Below are positions 36,071 to 48,877 of a stretch of DNA of 64,000 nt, one piece after another (position 1 is the stretch's first letter; each line of letters opens with the position of its first letter). This DNA is from Mixophyes australis (Eukaryota > Chordata > Amphibia > Anura > Limnodynastidae). The notes below the pieces were generated by a model that worked only from the letters and a program-made list of their open reading frames with translations, was not told the DNA's origin and searched no databases. A program made the translations under genes and the position numbers. The stretch is from positions 86,383,418 through 86,447,417 of the forward strand of contig JAVHZZ010000003.1 in the NCBI GenBank assembly GCA_036250195.1. Direction: 5' to 3'.

Positions 36071-37050
36071 CAGTGGTTCCCAAACTTTTGCAGTTTGCGG
36101 CACCCTTAGAGTCTCCAAATTTTTTCAAGGCACCCCTCCAAAATAATTACTAAGCAGTCCTGTTTTAGAAGTAGTTGGGTCAAAAAATTGTAATAAGTAT
36201 TTAGGTCAGGACAGAAATACTTATTTAGTTGTATGCAAAAATGCCCCTCTGCATCCGGACACTCTGCCCCCTGTGCATCCAGGCACACTGCCCTCTCTGC
36301 ATCCAGGCACACTGCCCTCTGTCACGCTGTCCCCTCCTCTGCCCTCTCTCACGCTGTCCCCCTCCTCTGCCCTCTCTCACGCTGTCCCCCTCCTCTGCCC
36401 TATGTCCCCCTCCTCTGCCATGCTGTCCCCCTCCTCTGCCCTCTGTTCCCCTTTTCTCTGTCCCCCTCCTCTGCCACTCTGTCCCCCCTCCTCTGCCACA
36501 CTGTCCCCCTCCTCTGCTCTCTGTACCCCTCCTCTGCCCACTGTCCCCCTCCTATGCCCTCTGTCCCCCTCCTCTGCTCTCTGTCCCCCTCCTTTGCTCT
36601 CTGTCCCCCTCCTCTGCCTCTCTGTCCCCCTCCTCTGCTCTCCGTCCCCCTCCTCTGCTCTCTGTCCCCCTCCTCTGCCACTCTGTCTCCCCTCCTCTGC
36701 CACACTGTCCCCCTTCTCTGCTCTCTGTACCCCTCCTCTGCCACGCTGTCCTGCTCCTCTGCCACGCTGTCCCCCTCCTCTCTGTCCCTCTCCTCTGCCC
36801 ACTGTCCCCCTCCTCTGCCCTCTGTCCCCCTTCTCTGCTCTCTGTCCCCCTCCTCTGCCTCTCTGTCCCCCTCCTCTGCTCTCTGTCCCCCTCCTCTGCC
36901 ACACTGTCACGATCCCTCTGACTCTGCCCCACGCCAGACATAGAAAAAAGAAAGAACACAGAAACTTACCAATCTGCGTGGCGCCGCGGCACCCCAGTGA
37001 CAGCGCTGTGGAACCCCTGGGAGCCGCGGTGCACACTTTGGGAACCGCCG
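36071..37050. mobile_element. Non-autonomous hAT-type transposon hosting a pyrimidine minisatellite
   Basis: The ends read CAGTGGTTCCCAAACTTTTG and, reversed, CGGCGGTTCCCAAAGTGTG. They are flanked by a perfect 8-bp duplication ctatagag (36063-36070 and 37051-37058). Subterminal 'gcggcaccc' (36098) and 'ggcgccgcggcacccc' (36980) are shared. The interior is a homopyrimidine array (36300-36908). No transposase. Confidence 0.92.
36300..36908. repeat. Homopyrimidine ~22-bp minisatellite inside hAT
   Basis: About 27 variants of tgtccccctcctctgccctc with tctgctctc alternations; unit length 17-26 bp. All six frames are unusually open here (up to 298 codons), producing Pro/Ser/Leu-rich or Arg/Gly/Glu-rich artefacts. 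Confidence 0.95.
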
Positions 37051-37058
37051 CTATAGAG

Positions 37059-38390
37059 TATTACCCAGGCATCCACCATCCATGGGATGCCAGGCAGAGC
37101 ACTAATACTATTCAGGACAGCCCCATCAGCAGATTTAATCGTATGAACTCCAGTGCACTTAGACAGTAGCATTAGCAATTTAATAGTCAAAACAGACTAT
37201 GTCGGGATGCTGTGCCAGATTTGAAGAAAACCTATAGGACTTTGGAATTCTGCACTCTATCAATAATAAGAAACTGTGAAATGTTGTGACTTCAACAAAA
37301 GACATTAATTGAATGCTTTATAACATTTTGAAGGAAAATATTGGAGGTTTTAAGTTGTCTTGAGTACATTTTTTTAAGAAAAGATAAAGATCTGGAAATT
37401 ATTATAACAATTCCACCCACAATGTTTTCTTATGGAGATTAACATTTCCTTTGTTATAAATGTTTTATCATTTAGATTTTCCTCTCTCATATAATTTATT
37501 TTCCTCAAAATGTGTTTTTTGAAACAGCACTCATACATCTTTTTGGGAGTAAATTTTAAAAATTTTACTTACTCTTAGTATAACCAAACATAAATAAAAT
37601 AGAATTATAGTAATTTAACTTACAAAGATGTATTATTTGTTTAGAAAGTCTTTTAAATGTCAAGTTCTTTCATTTGCTTTTTTGTTTTTTTTTAAATACT
37701 TTTTATATTAGATATTGAAAATTACTTTTTAAAGTAAACTTTTGTTTTGTATTCCAAAACTTTCTTCAATATAATTTTAGCACCCCCTTTCCCATAGATC
37801 ATCTGGATGTCTATGTAAAGTGTATTGTGACCTGTGGTGTTTTCTTTACTTCTTTTCTCAGCGCAGTGCCTCCATCTTGGTCTGAGTGCAGTAGGCTCTT
37901 CATTGGGTAGTGTTCTTGACAAGCAATGTTCAGAGGGTGACCAAGGAACCCTTTGCCCCTACTAACAAAACCACAGGCACACACAGAACGAGACAACAAT
38001 ATACAAATTGGTCTTTGAAAGGTACGTCGGCACTATTATTGATTGGGCGCGTGCTCTCAAAGGATTTTCATGCATGATTAAACTTTATATGTACTAAAAT
38101 AAAATATTTTAATATAATATATTTTAGGAGTATCCCTTTAAAACAGGTGAAATATAGTGAATGTACAAGAATACAATGCGATACCTTAACCTTTCTTACC
38201 CGAGCCAAGAGGTACCTCTATCTTAAATGATTACTTGCAATTATTCTCCAACTGTAATATTGTCTAGCACATTCTAAATTCAACACATATCCACTAACTT
38301 ATACATAAATATATGCATATCTAGCAATAAAATGCAGTTAATGCTAAGAGAAGTAATAGGCTGAACCAACCTAAACTCATGGTGTGTGTC
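37059..38390. other. Unassigned AT-rich sequence
   Basis: No gene recognised; low-complexity T-rich pieces near 37680-37700. Confidence 0.4.
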
Positions 38391-38945
38391 TGACAGGGAC
38401 TTACCATTAAGGGTTAATGTTTATGCAGTGTCCAGCCAATGGGTGCCACAGGAAGGGTCTAACGTTCCCCGATATATCCTCCCTCTGTGGGCAGACTGGT
38501 CTCTTGGATCCTGTATCGCTTGCCTCCCTCCCACCTGGCTTATTTGGGTAGCTCACTCTAACAATTCCCATTTTGCCTTCACAAAGGAAGCACAGTGGTA
38601 GAAGAGCGAGCAGTCAGCAGATAATAGGCATATGGTTTTACCGGTATGGCTGGGGTCACTGCCCCTTCCAAAAGATCACGACTCTTGGTCCTCCTTAGTG
38701 GAGGACCCCTTGGCAGGCTTTGAACGGGCACCAATGTCAAGTCCAGGAGGGGAAAAGTCGCCTCATTAGCCCGTTTTAATACCAGTCAATCAAAAAGGAG
38801 TTTACTCCTGGGACCAGTGGGTAATGGTATGACCTTACACTGTTTGGCTTTGCGTTTGATTGCTGACTGCTCTGCTTTCGCCGCCAAAGATCTTAGAGTT
38901 TACTTTCATTTAAATAAAAATAAACTGTGACCTTTTGGCAAGTTA
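38391..38945 (+). mobile_element. Short element related to Ngaro terminal regions, copy 2
   Basis: It matches copy 1 (27796-28330) along its length: acttaccattaagggttaa, CCAATGGG, a gatatatcc box, agcacagtggtagaa, and tcctccttagtggaggacc. Its distal part also matches the Ngaro-type element read on the minus strand near 53745-53715: aaaaggagt..cctgggaccagtgg followed by acactgtttgg. Ends with AATAAAAATAAACTGTGACC (38915-38935), a polyadenylation-like end. No coding region. Interpreted as a non-autonomous or solo-terminus derivative of a Ngaro-like element; boundaries approximate. Confidence 0.55.
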
Positions 38946-40434
38946 TATTTGGTGTCCATGTGGTTATACCATGCTATAAAGTAATAAGAAATAACATTCT
39001 GGTAATGGTTAAGACATGGAAACGGGACATCTGAATTATGCAGTTTAGTGGTCTTATGCCAAAATTAATGATAAACAAATGTCTCTGCACTTCTCTATCC
39101 CAGAAACAGTAGAATATGGTAGAAATGGCTCCAGAATAAAGTTGCTTGTGCCAGTTGTCCTTAGCTTTGTCAAACCTATATCTCTTTTGATGGTGACACT
39201 CTGTAGTATCCCTCACTTTTCCAATAAGCACATTCTCTAGTTTGCCTTTATTCCGGCGGAATATGACTTGAAGAATTTAGGAGTGTATACACTTTCCTTC
39301 TTGTCTCGTCCTATTACACAGGCACAGTCCTGCAGTGAGCTATCTCTCCCCTGTACTTCACTGTAACAAATGTCACTTGTCTGTGTTAAATTTTGTTGTT
39401 TAGTGCAGATTTTCACGATATATCTCAGTCTCTGATCCCTGTCTCTCCCTATCAATACCCCTGATAGTTTATCACAGTCCTGCACAGGGGTGTACAAATT
39501 ATCTTCGGGCCTTTCCACCAAGTCCCTATCTACCTAATAACAAGATTCACAATGCACAGTCCCATCAAATAATAAGCAAGGGTTACTTATGCATTTAGAT
39601 TCGGTTTTCTCCACAGACCTCTAAGAGGAAATTTCAGCTCACAGGACAGGGTTGACAAGTCTGACAATTCCCAATGCTCTAATTGGTAAGGAGCACCGCC
39701 TGTGATTTGTAATGGTAAGTAGCACTGGCTGCCAGAGTCCAATGTAGAGTACTATTCATTATCTAGAGTCAACAAAGACAGCTGCTGGTTCTTCTTCAAG
39801 CAATGAATAGTTATTACTTTAGGTATGTGAGTAATGTTCTGTTTAGTATATCTGCTGCATTTATGGAATATTTAGCTAATCTCATTTTAACTTCAATCTT
39901 ATCTTTATTGTTAATTGCAACAGACTTGGCAGCTAGTATGTGTCATCCTGGCAAATCATTTTGACTAGAAAGCAGATCCTCCAGAAGAAAAGGATAATCT
40001 GAACCGAAACTATATATATTTATGTATTTTAGGTCACTCCTAAAGCACTTTTTTTCAATGTGATCAACTCCGATTTTAATAGTATTCTAATTGAACCACT
40101 TCATTCCTTAAGTTAATGATTGCAGATCTATGAAATCTCTCAGGTTATCCTATATCTTATGGTCCTACTAGTGACATATGTACTTTAAAATTGCTAGCTT
40201 TTGCTCTAGCTGCTTAGTACAGTTATGTTTTAATGAGACCCAAATTTGAAGGGTTTATAATATACTTGTGTACAGGGAGTGATTAACATAATTGGGAGTA
40301 GATATAATTAGCAGCGAGGTACCATAGGAATGTAGCGCAATGTGTTTCTGCACACATTACGGTACAGGAAACTTCACTAATTTTTGAAATGAGCAAAGTT
40401 TATTGCCAGAAACATCCTGTGGAGACAGATCATA
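38946..40434. other. Unassigned sequence
   Basis: About 1.5 kb with no recognised gene or repeat. The 94-codon minus frame (39237-39521) has no motif I recognise. Confidence 0.4.
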
Positions 40435-40605
40435 GGGTAAATGTATCAAGCTGCGGGTTTGAAAAATTGGCGATGTTGCCTATAGCAATAAATCAGATTC
40501 TAGCTGTCAATTTATAGAATGCACTAATTTAATAAGTAGAATCTGCTTGGTTGCTATAGGCAACATCTCCACTGTTTTAAACCCCGCAGCTGGATAAATT
40601 TACCC
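40435..40605. mobile_element. Palindromic MITE, GGGGTATATTTACT family, copy 2
   Basis: Diverged copy. It starts gggtaaatgtatcaagctgc and ends ggataaatttaccc, with the family core 'gttgcctatagcaa' and 'ttggttgctataggcaacat'. Target duplication not clear. Confidence 0.8.
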
Positions 40606-42770
40606 CCATGCGTGGTTCCTACAGGAACTCACGGCTATTTGAATCTGTCTGTTGAAGTCTGTAGGCACACAACTTCACCTCCCTAAGCTTTACCAAATCC
40701 ACTAGCAATATCCTTTTTAAACAGATCATTTTGTACTTGCAAATACTGTATCACAAAGTAATTTTGTGGAACTGTCCTATATGAATTATTCCCTCCATAG
40801 AAAAATCATGTTCCTTGAATAAACACCTCCCAAACAAGTTAATTTAACAGTTCCTCCCACAAATAAATTCATATAAATTGATTCTTGTTAATTTTCTCAA
40901 TAAATTCTCTTTCGTTTGATATATATGTTACGCATGAAAAGAAAATTCTCAGGTCTGTCTGCCAAATGCTATTTCTGGTTCTGCCTATCTTTAATTGATT
41001 GCAGTTAGTGATTGTAGCTGACGTGAATTGTTTGGATGCACCAAGCAAGCCATTTTAAGACAACAGCATACAGAGTTTGTTCTGTGACAATTACTGTAGT
41101 GTATAAGCTTCTAAATCTCCAACCTGTAGTGCACATTACTATCTATTAATAGAGATGCTCAAACTTGTTTAAAAATGGTTCTTGAACTGGTATGATATTT
41201 TAAAAATTTGCTGGAAATTCTCAAACTTTAGAAGATTTAAAATAAATGTTCAAGCTTACTGGCTACATTGTGTAGTATTTTAATAATATAAAAGTTTTGA
41301 ATCTCAATCTCAAAAGTGAATGGCGAAAACATGAACTTGAACACAGTTTTAAAATACTATAAAATGCAACCATTTAGACTCCAACAGCCAACATTTTTTA
41401 GAGAATGCTGAATGCAAACTACAAATTACAATCATGAATGGTGAACCTCATCCTTCGAAACTCAAAGGTGGTTGACGTTCTCTATTCATGATTGCAATTT
41501 GTAGTTAGCATTCAATAAATGCAAGCTGCAAGCATCAAATAGCAAAATCAAGCCAGCTCAAATTCAGAATTAGTCCAACCTTTTTTATTGGACTCCTCTG
41601 CTCTTAAGAAATTAGTTCCTCAAAAATTTCAAGATATCTTGAAAATATTAAACCCAACTTTTAATAGTATATCTTACATCTGTCCTGGAAACTTTAATAA
41701 ATATTGGCTTTTTAATTGTGCAATAACTTTAGCCCTCTTTTTAAATGTGTTTAATTAAAAAGAAGCACAAAACTAATTGGCCATGGAACGTGCCTTTGTT
41801 AAATAATTATACACAACTAATTTACTTAAATAACCTCACAGGCAGTGTCAGGAAATGTGAACTGAACCCTGCTGCAGTCTGAATTGGAACTGTTAATTTC
41901 CCATCAACTGATTATAAAACCATAGAACCCGGAATCATTACTTTTAACATGAACAGCAGATATAGGAAATTGGCACAGTGGGCTTATGGCTACTAATGTT
42001 CTAGAACAGTTTTTTTTCTCTTTATCATATTGCCTGACTGAACTGCCGTAGATAGTGTCCTACTGTTTCTATGCTCAGAAAGCAAATCTTCTCATTTTCA
42101 ATAATTAACAAGAAACGGGTGACGGAAGAGTCATTTCTGAACATCTAGTTCAGGAATTAACAATGAGTCATTTGCAGCATCTTCTGACAGAAAAACAACT
42201 TGTGCTCTCCAGCATGATTAATTAGTTGTGTTCATTGATCACTTGAATGGAAAATGTACCATTTAATACTACCTTCATATTAGTAAACATTATTCGCTTC
42301 CCATTTACATTTGTTCAAGTGTTTTGTGCATAAGTTAGTCTATATAGGTATATGTTATTGGTATACATTTGCTGTTAATAACAAAACTAGAAGATTACTT
42401 GATTCTACTGGGTTGAAGATTGCTTCTTCTACCCAGAAGACAAATTACAAATTTATTTATACAATGCTGTGAACTAATAGTTTTTAGCCACCTATAATTG
42501 ATAGAGGCAGACATTTTGGGAGCTGTATTAATGTTCGCGAAATTGCAGACAATCTGTTTTATAGTGCAAAGTGCCAGCACTAGAGGGATCAATAGAAGTT
42601 GTTCTCTCTTTACCAAATAGTGATGTTGGAATTGAAAAATATAATGTACTACAATTTTAAACTTTTGTTGTGCAATGTGATGAGAGGGGTTGTTATTTAA
42701 AAAATTAGAGATGACGTGGTGATTAAAGCCAAGTTTAATATGATTTTTTAAAATGGAAAGGATTGAGGTA
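40606..42770. other. Unassigned AT-rich sequence with a hairpin
   Basis: No gene recognised. It contains the inverted repeat at 41399-41520 and a tagagatgctcaaac motif (41153) similar to one at 51844, possibly degraded hAT ends. The last 10 bases (gattgaggta) may be the 5' target duplication of the L1. Confidence 0.4.
41399..41520. repeat. Inverted repeat
   Basis: Arms of about 45 bp: tgaatgcaaactacaaatta with caatcatgaat on the left, and attcatgattgcaatttgtagttagcatt-type sequence on the right. The loop is about 35 bp. It may be a small MITE core. Confidence 0.7.
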
Positions 42771-44077
42771 GGGCCGGGGCTTGGTGGTCATTTTGTGAGG
42801 ACGCATCCTTCTCTAACTCATTCTCTGATCCGCCCAAGAAGACTCCAATAGAGTTACATCCCCATTGGCTTACGTGTAATCCTGGAGCCATCCAGGTGCG
42901 TAGTTGCCAGTCAGCTCTGTTTGTCTGCGGATCCCCTCCGGTATTGGTGAATACACCTAGACACTTACTCCTAGACACTGACTCCTCACATTGCATGTTG
43001 GCAGGAACTGATTCCCATGGTGGAGCAATGATCTTCCATCTTCTTGATACTTCCATCATCTTGACACCACTGCGTCACTGCAGTCTCTTGACAATGGCAA
43101 CACACCACCTTCAACTGAACAGACTCTTCTGTCTTATCTCATAGCAACAAGATCTCCCTCTCTACAACCAGGAAGGTGAGAGCTAGTTTTTGTTTCTCTC
43201 TTCTCCTTCCACTCCCCATCTACTTCTGACTCTTTCACTAGTTGGGCCTCCCTGCGGGCACACTTTAATTCAAATAAGGGGTGCACCAGTTCTATAATTT
43301 TGAGAGGGTTGAGAAATAAGTGTTGTTATATATGTTCAGTGTCAGACGCTTAGTTGTTCCACTGTTTCCAGCAAATGAGCTTTTTTGTTTTTCATTTTGA
43401 GGCCTATCCTTGGCACCACTGTTGCCACAGTATCTACTATACTGAATACTTTGCCGATTCCTACTCCCACTACTGCAAACTATACCCAATGTGTGTGCCG
43501 ATGCATGCCTGTTAAGTACGGTCTTAACAGTATATCGCAGTTTACAGACCCCTCATTTCTGTGGGCTTTGCATTACCCGGACCGGCTGGTGTTCTCACTC
43601 AAACACCGTGTGCATATTTAACCACCATATGGGACATTACCAGCCTGAAAAACTCTTACTGAAGGCCTCTTCTGCACAATAGACTATGGAGCTTGAGTGA
43701 TATAGCTTCCCCCCCCCCCCCCGCTATTTCATCTACAGGGTTCAAAACTGGCAGTGACACTCTTCATTGGTCTCGTATAACAAGTACTCCTTTGTCCAAC
43801 ATGGGTAGGTCTCCTTCTCTATGGTCCACTATTCTTTTTGAAATCACAACTCAAAACGGGAAAAGAAAAGAAAAGTGCTCACATAAAGGACTCTTTCAAA
43901 CTTAGGAGCCACTCTCCTTGTTCAGACATGAGACATATTTTTAAGATCTCAAATCCTGGAGCAGACTGACTTTAACTTGCAGTGCTCTCTGCTCTTCAAG
44001 ATAATCTCAGCATCTCCTGAACAACCTATATGTTCCATTGACTCGAAGGTACGGATATCTTCGAATGTGCAGCAATA

Positions 44078-44618
44078 GATCAGTGAAATTTTATCTTACA
44101 ACAAAACAATATCTACAAAACAAGCCCTCCAAGCCATTAAAAACAAACTCCATAAAAACATGACGAAGGAAGTGGAAATTATCCACAATTCAGTTTCACA
44201 AATTCAATCACACATTTATGCTTTGGAGGATAATATAGAAGTCTCCGAAGATCTCTGTTTCAAATTGCGAGACACCTCAAAAGCCCAATTTACAGAAATG
44301 AGACTCATGCAATATAGGTTGGACTACCTGGATAACAGGGGCCATTGCAATACCATTTTGATTAGAGGTTTGCCAGAAGACATTCCACCAACAGGTCTAG
44401 AAGATGTCCTCAGTAACATTTACAACAAAATCCTGGAGCAGGATCATAATGAACAAATTATGTGCTACAGGGTGCAAAGAGCATTAAGACTTTCTATGGA
44501 GAAACCAAACGATGTAATTTGCAGACGTCATTATTTCTCACAAAAAGATGAGCTAGTAAAAAAAGATAAGAACACAAATTTTTCAAGAACTTTCATGGCA
44601 CACTCTGCAGTAGTGTAG
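44078..44618 (+). pseudogene. L1 ORF1-like RNA-binding protein remnant
   Basis: An open frame of 152 codons from ATG 44160, open upstream to about 44078. The first ~55 residues look like a coiled coil (heptad-like VEIIHNSVSQIQSHIYALED). They are followed by the RRM start LDNRGHCNTILIRGLPED (near residues 57-74), a hallmark of L1 ORF1p, and an acidic EQDHNEQIMCYRVQRALR stretch. The frame ends early at 44618. Translated sequence to 44700 still resembles the C-terminal domain, so the stop is premature. The family protein coats L1 RNA as a trimer. It sits upstream of the ORF2 remnant, as expected. Confidence 0.8.
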
Positions 44619-45399
44619 AGCCTTAAAGCCTCTCATCGATGAACTCTGCAAATTCAAGGTGAAATATTGCTGGGGTATCCTATTCAATCTTCAAGGTATT
44701 CATAGGATCAAAATAGTAATGCTCCAATTTAGGATTGCAGAAAATGTCCTTACCTGATTGGAAGGATGGGTCACTCCAAATTGATCTGCCCCTTATCATG
44801 TTGGATACTACTGAATGGCACACGGTACTACAAAATGAAAGGAAATTGAGAGATTCCACTGTCTCTGCGGCTTTAGACAATACATAAGTCTCTCGTGGGT
44901 TCCCCACTGCAATTAATTTGCGGTTACTTCTTTTACAGCAACAATGGACACTTTCTAACTCTTTTCAATGCCCTGAATTGCTATGATAGAGGTCATACTT
45001 ACACTCTTTTCAACCTCTAATACTTATTTCCCTATATGTCAATGAGCATTGTTGTCATATTTCTGATTGTTCTTGTCTTTTCTCTCTAGGTGTCACTCAC
45101 CGGACTGTGAGTGCTTCTTCCCGTATATTTAGGAACCGTGGCCGTCCTCCATCCTGAGGGTCTGCGCATGCGCAGCCCTTTCAAACCCTTCAGTACCTGT
45201 TCCTTTAACTTAATTGGCAGATCAGGCAACACTCCCTATATTAAGCACCTGTGGTCAATACCACGTTGCCTGATCTTGGAGTCTCATTCCCCATGAGCCT
45301 CTGAAGGTGTTCCTGTGTTTCCTCGTGTATTCAGCGCTGCTGATTCCTGTGGTTTCCAGACCACTTCTACTCCTGTGGTTTCCAGACCACTTCAACCCT

Positions 45400-45770
45400 C
45401 ATGTGTTTCATCGTGACTGTTAGCTGATTCCTATCCGCTGCCTCCGTGCACTACAGTCTTCCAACCACTTCAACTCTGCTGTGTTTCATCGTGACTGTTA
45501 GCTGATTCCTATCCGCTGCCTCCGTGCACTACAGTCTTCAATCTACTTCAACTCGCCTGTGTTTCATCGTGACTGTTTGGCTGATTCCTATCTGCTGCCT
45601 CCGTGCGCTTCAGTCTTCAGCTCATCTCATCTCTCCCGTGTTTCCTCGAGACTGCTACAACTGATTCCTATCCGCTGCTCTCCGTGCTCAACAGTTCCAG
45701 CTCAGCTCTGCTCTCCCGTGTTTCATCGTGGCTGCACCTGCTGGTTGCTATCCGCTACCTCCGTGTACCT
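45400..45770. repeat. ~79-bp tandem repeat in LTR-like element
   Basis: Successive copies of tgtgtttcatcgtgactgtt and ctgattcctatccgctgc recur with about 77-80-bp spacing, four to five copies with decay at the right. Confidence 0.88.
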
Positions 45771-46378
45771 GCAGAGTCCTGCTGACTGCTACTCCTCAGT
45801 TCTACTCGTGTCTACAACAGCTGATCCGCTCTCCGTGCTTCTCAGTGTTCCTGCTGGTCTCTACTCACCAGTCTGCATCGGATCTGCGCCTCACTGCTTT
45901 CATCTCATCTAGACCATCGCTACTCTTCAGGGTCCTCCAGGAGTCCAGTTCTACATACTACTGCTTCCTGAGTATTTGTTCCCCTGCTGGTCTACCTACC
46001 TGTGCGCTGCACCTACTTGATTACCGCTTCACCCTTCAGGGACTTCGCATCCTGCCGGCCTCCAGCCGTTCAGGTATCTCTGCACTCCTGTCTGACAGCC
46101 TGCTCCTGAATCACGGTATGCATACTTCTCATTGACTGTGCTGGTGTATTGCATATCTTGCTGGACTGAGTTTGTTCTCCTCTGGAGTTTACTATCCGCT
46201 GAGACTATTACCATCATTGACTGTGTTATCTTTTGCCCGGATGGTTTCAGCGACTTTCTATTATTGCAGTGCTGTTCAGTCATTACTATATTGTGCATGT
46301 TATTGTGGATCAAGTTTAAGGTGTCCGTGTGTCCTCTGTATTGCAGTCTCTCCCCGTGCTCCTCCTCACATATATATT

Positions 46379-46650
46379 CAGTGGTACAACTTGCTAGAGG
46401 CAGACCACTGATCCCTGTTTCCTGTGTCACCTGTTCCAGTATCCTCTCACATAGCAGTGGTACAACTTGCTAACGCAGACCACTGACTCCCCGGATACCT
46501 CCACTTGGATTCCATTCCTTCACTCAGACAGCGGTACAACTTGCTATCCGCAGACCGCTGACTCTCATCACCTCCTCGTTTCTGTTGGACATTCCTCCTC
46601 ACTATAGCAGTGGTACAGCTTGCTACCGCAGACCACTGACTACCCTCACG
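46379..46650. repeat. ~76-bp tandem repeat in LTR-like element
   Basis: The phrase agtggtacaacttgct..gcagaccactgact occurs four times (about 46379, 46453, 46529, 46606). Confidence 0.88.
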
Positions 46651-48877
46651 TGTCCTTTGTCCATACAGTTCCTCGTGTATTACTACATCCATATTACCAG
46701 TGCTGCTAGTCATAGACTTTCCTGAGCATCTCTATCATCTGCTATTTCCTGTTCCGTGATCACCCTGCTACCAGAGTACCATATTACCATCTATACTGCT
46801 CTGGTAAGCCTATCACCTGGTGATCCCTGGGTAAAGACTCCTAGTGCCCGTGACACTAGGTTCTCACACTTTGAATAGACACGGTGTACCTGATGCCATC
46901 GATCGTGCCTTGGATATCTACCATATCAAAGACTATGTATATCATACTTCCAAAGAGTACAGTTTTTGTTTACCAGGGCTTTGTTTTATTTCACTGTTTT
47001 ATTTCCTTGTTCTAATTGTCATCGTGTTCTCTATTGCAGTTTTCCATATTTAGGTAAGCTATGTGCAAACGTATATGTTCCAGATAAGCCTTCTATGTAT
47101 TTACTTTGGTATGTGGCCATTTTACACTACAGTTAATGATATTATGCAAAAAAAAATTGTTACACTATACGTGACGCTTCTGTTCTATGTTTTGTAACGT
47201 ACATGGTTCAATTTATTTATTCTTGCTAGTGTCGAATTTCAGTTACCAGTTAGCTAATTTACCAGTTTGGATAATAATTTATGTAGCTTTTCCACATTCC
47301 AAATTTCTCATTACTGTTCTTTGTACCTAGTGTAACAAGCTTACTTTTAAGTTGTGCATCTCGTAGGCCCCCAGTGCCGCCAACCACAAGTACATTATTT
47401 TCTCTGTCCATAAGGGTGGCTCCTCCTCCCTTGTTTCCAAGAAGCGTTTTTTACTGTTCTATTTCAAGGATCTATTTTTCTATCCCCGTAAACCTCCACA
47501 TCCTCCTACCCATTTGTTTCCAGTTTTCTCCCTATTTTCCCACTGCCCAGGTTTGAAAAAATAAACTTTGAGTAGTATCTATTCAATCAAAGGGATTGAA
47601 CATCCCTGAAAAATGCACTAGGGCCCTGAGATTCTTAAAGCAGATTGAGCTGATGTAGTCTTCATAAACACTTTAAACACTCCCTCCCTGCATTGCTCTC
47701 ATTTCCTTACAGTTTGCTACTGTAATAAGTTACAAAAATAAAGCTAAGGGTGTTGCAATTCTGTTTGCAAAACGTTTAGTTTTGACAGATATTGCATCCC
47801 ATAAAGTGGATGAAGGTAAGAGCGTCTTAGTTACGTGTAAGATGGTGTAAGACCAACCTTTTACTTTTATAATCTTGTATGCCCCCAATCAGGGCCAACC
47901 TGCCTTTTAAGCTAGCAAAGTGCAAACACATCCAGGTAAAGATTATCGCAATGTGAGATGTGTCTTTCACGATTACCATCTGGCTAGCACGTAGAGACTT
48001 CTTCACCCAACCAAGTGTGACTATACTGCTCATACCCATGTAATACATATACCAGGATAGATTATATGCACATTAGCCATATACACTTACACTTTCTGTT
48101 AGAGACATTGATAGGCCTGGTGACATGATCGAACCATGCCCCAATCTTTATGACACTATGACTCCAATGACCTACACCGATGCAATGGACTTGGCACTTA
48201 AATTATCTGATTCTCCATGCCTCAAATTGTAAATTACAATTAGAAGCCACACTTTCTGAATACATTGATTGCTGTAACTCAAAGAGACAGTTTATTGCAA
48301 AAAATTAAACTGTTAGAGACCTCACATAAAGCCTCCCAATCCAGTGACACACATGCCACCTTGATACAAATGAGAGTAGTCTTAAATACATTTTTAAATA
48401 GTAAAGTGAAACTTTCCTTCAGTGATGCCAGAAATATTTTTTTACAATGAGCGAACAAACTGGGTTGAATGCTTGGCAGATCTTTACATGCACAAAGAGC
48501 AAACACTTTTATTCACTCCATTGTGGATGTTAGGGGTAAAACCTAATCCTAATACTACAAGGTATATAATAGAGCCGGCTCAGTCCATCACGGGGGGACA
48601 TTGACAAACAATTGGCTATAGTTGCTATAGTATCAACCTTCCCAAACTCATAGACAAAGATAAAACATTATTAGATCAATTTGTTGAACTCCTGGAAGTA
48701 GAACAAGGTATCTCAAATTGCCCTTCTGGTAAAAGTCTAGAGCCAGTTGGCTTTTCTATCTCCTACTACAAAACCTTTAAGAATACATTAAACCTTCTCC
48801 TTCGCAAACATTCAAATCTATGTCAGTAGAGCAAAAATTCCCCAAACAATCCTCAAAGCCCATATAACTGTTTATCC

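Larger units (their letters stand above)
45091..46855 (+). mobile_element. TG...CA LTR-like element inserted in L1
   Basis: Bounded by TGTCACTCACCGG and GCCCGTGACA with an exact 5-bp duplication ctagg (45086-45090 and 46856-46860). A TATA-like ctatatta lies at 45236, about 145 bp from the 5' end. Two tandem arrays follow: a ~79-bp unit (about 45400-45770, gtgtttcatcgtgactg..ctatccgctgcctccgtgc) and a ~76-bp unit (about 46379-46650, agtggtacaacttgct..cgcagaccactga). No coding region. Most consistent with a solo LTR; in orientation and layout it parallels 31169, 49029 and 51363. Confidence 0.82.

Noticed and set aside
36273..37169. 298-, 236- and 230-codon plus-strand frames and 219-codon minus-strand frame
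   Set aside because: All are translations of the homopyrimidine minisatellite inside a hAT element; overlapping frames are equally open, composition is extreme and no domain is present.
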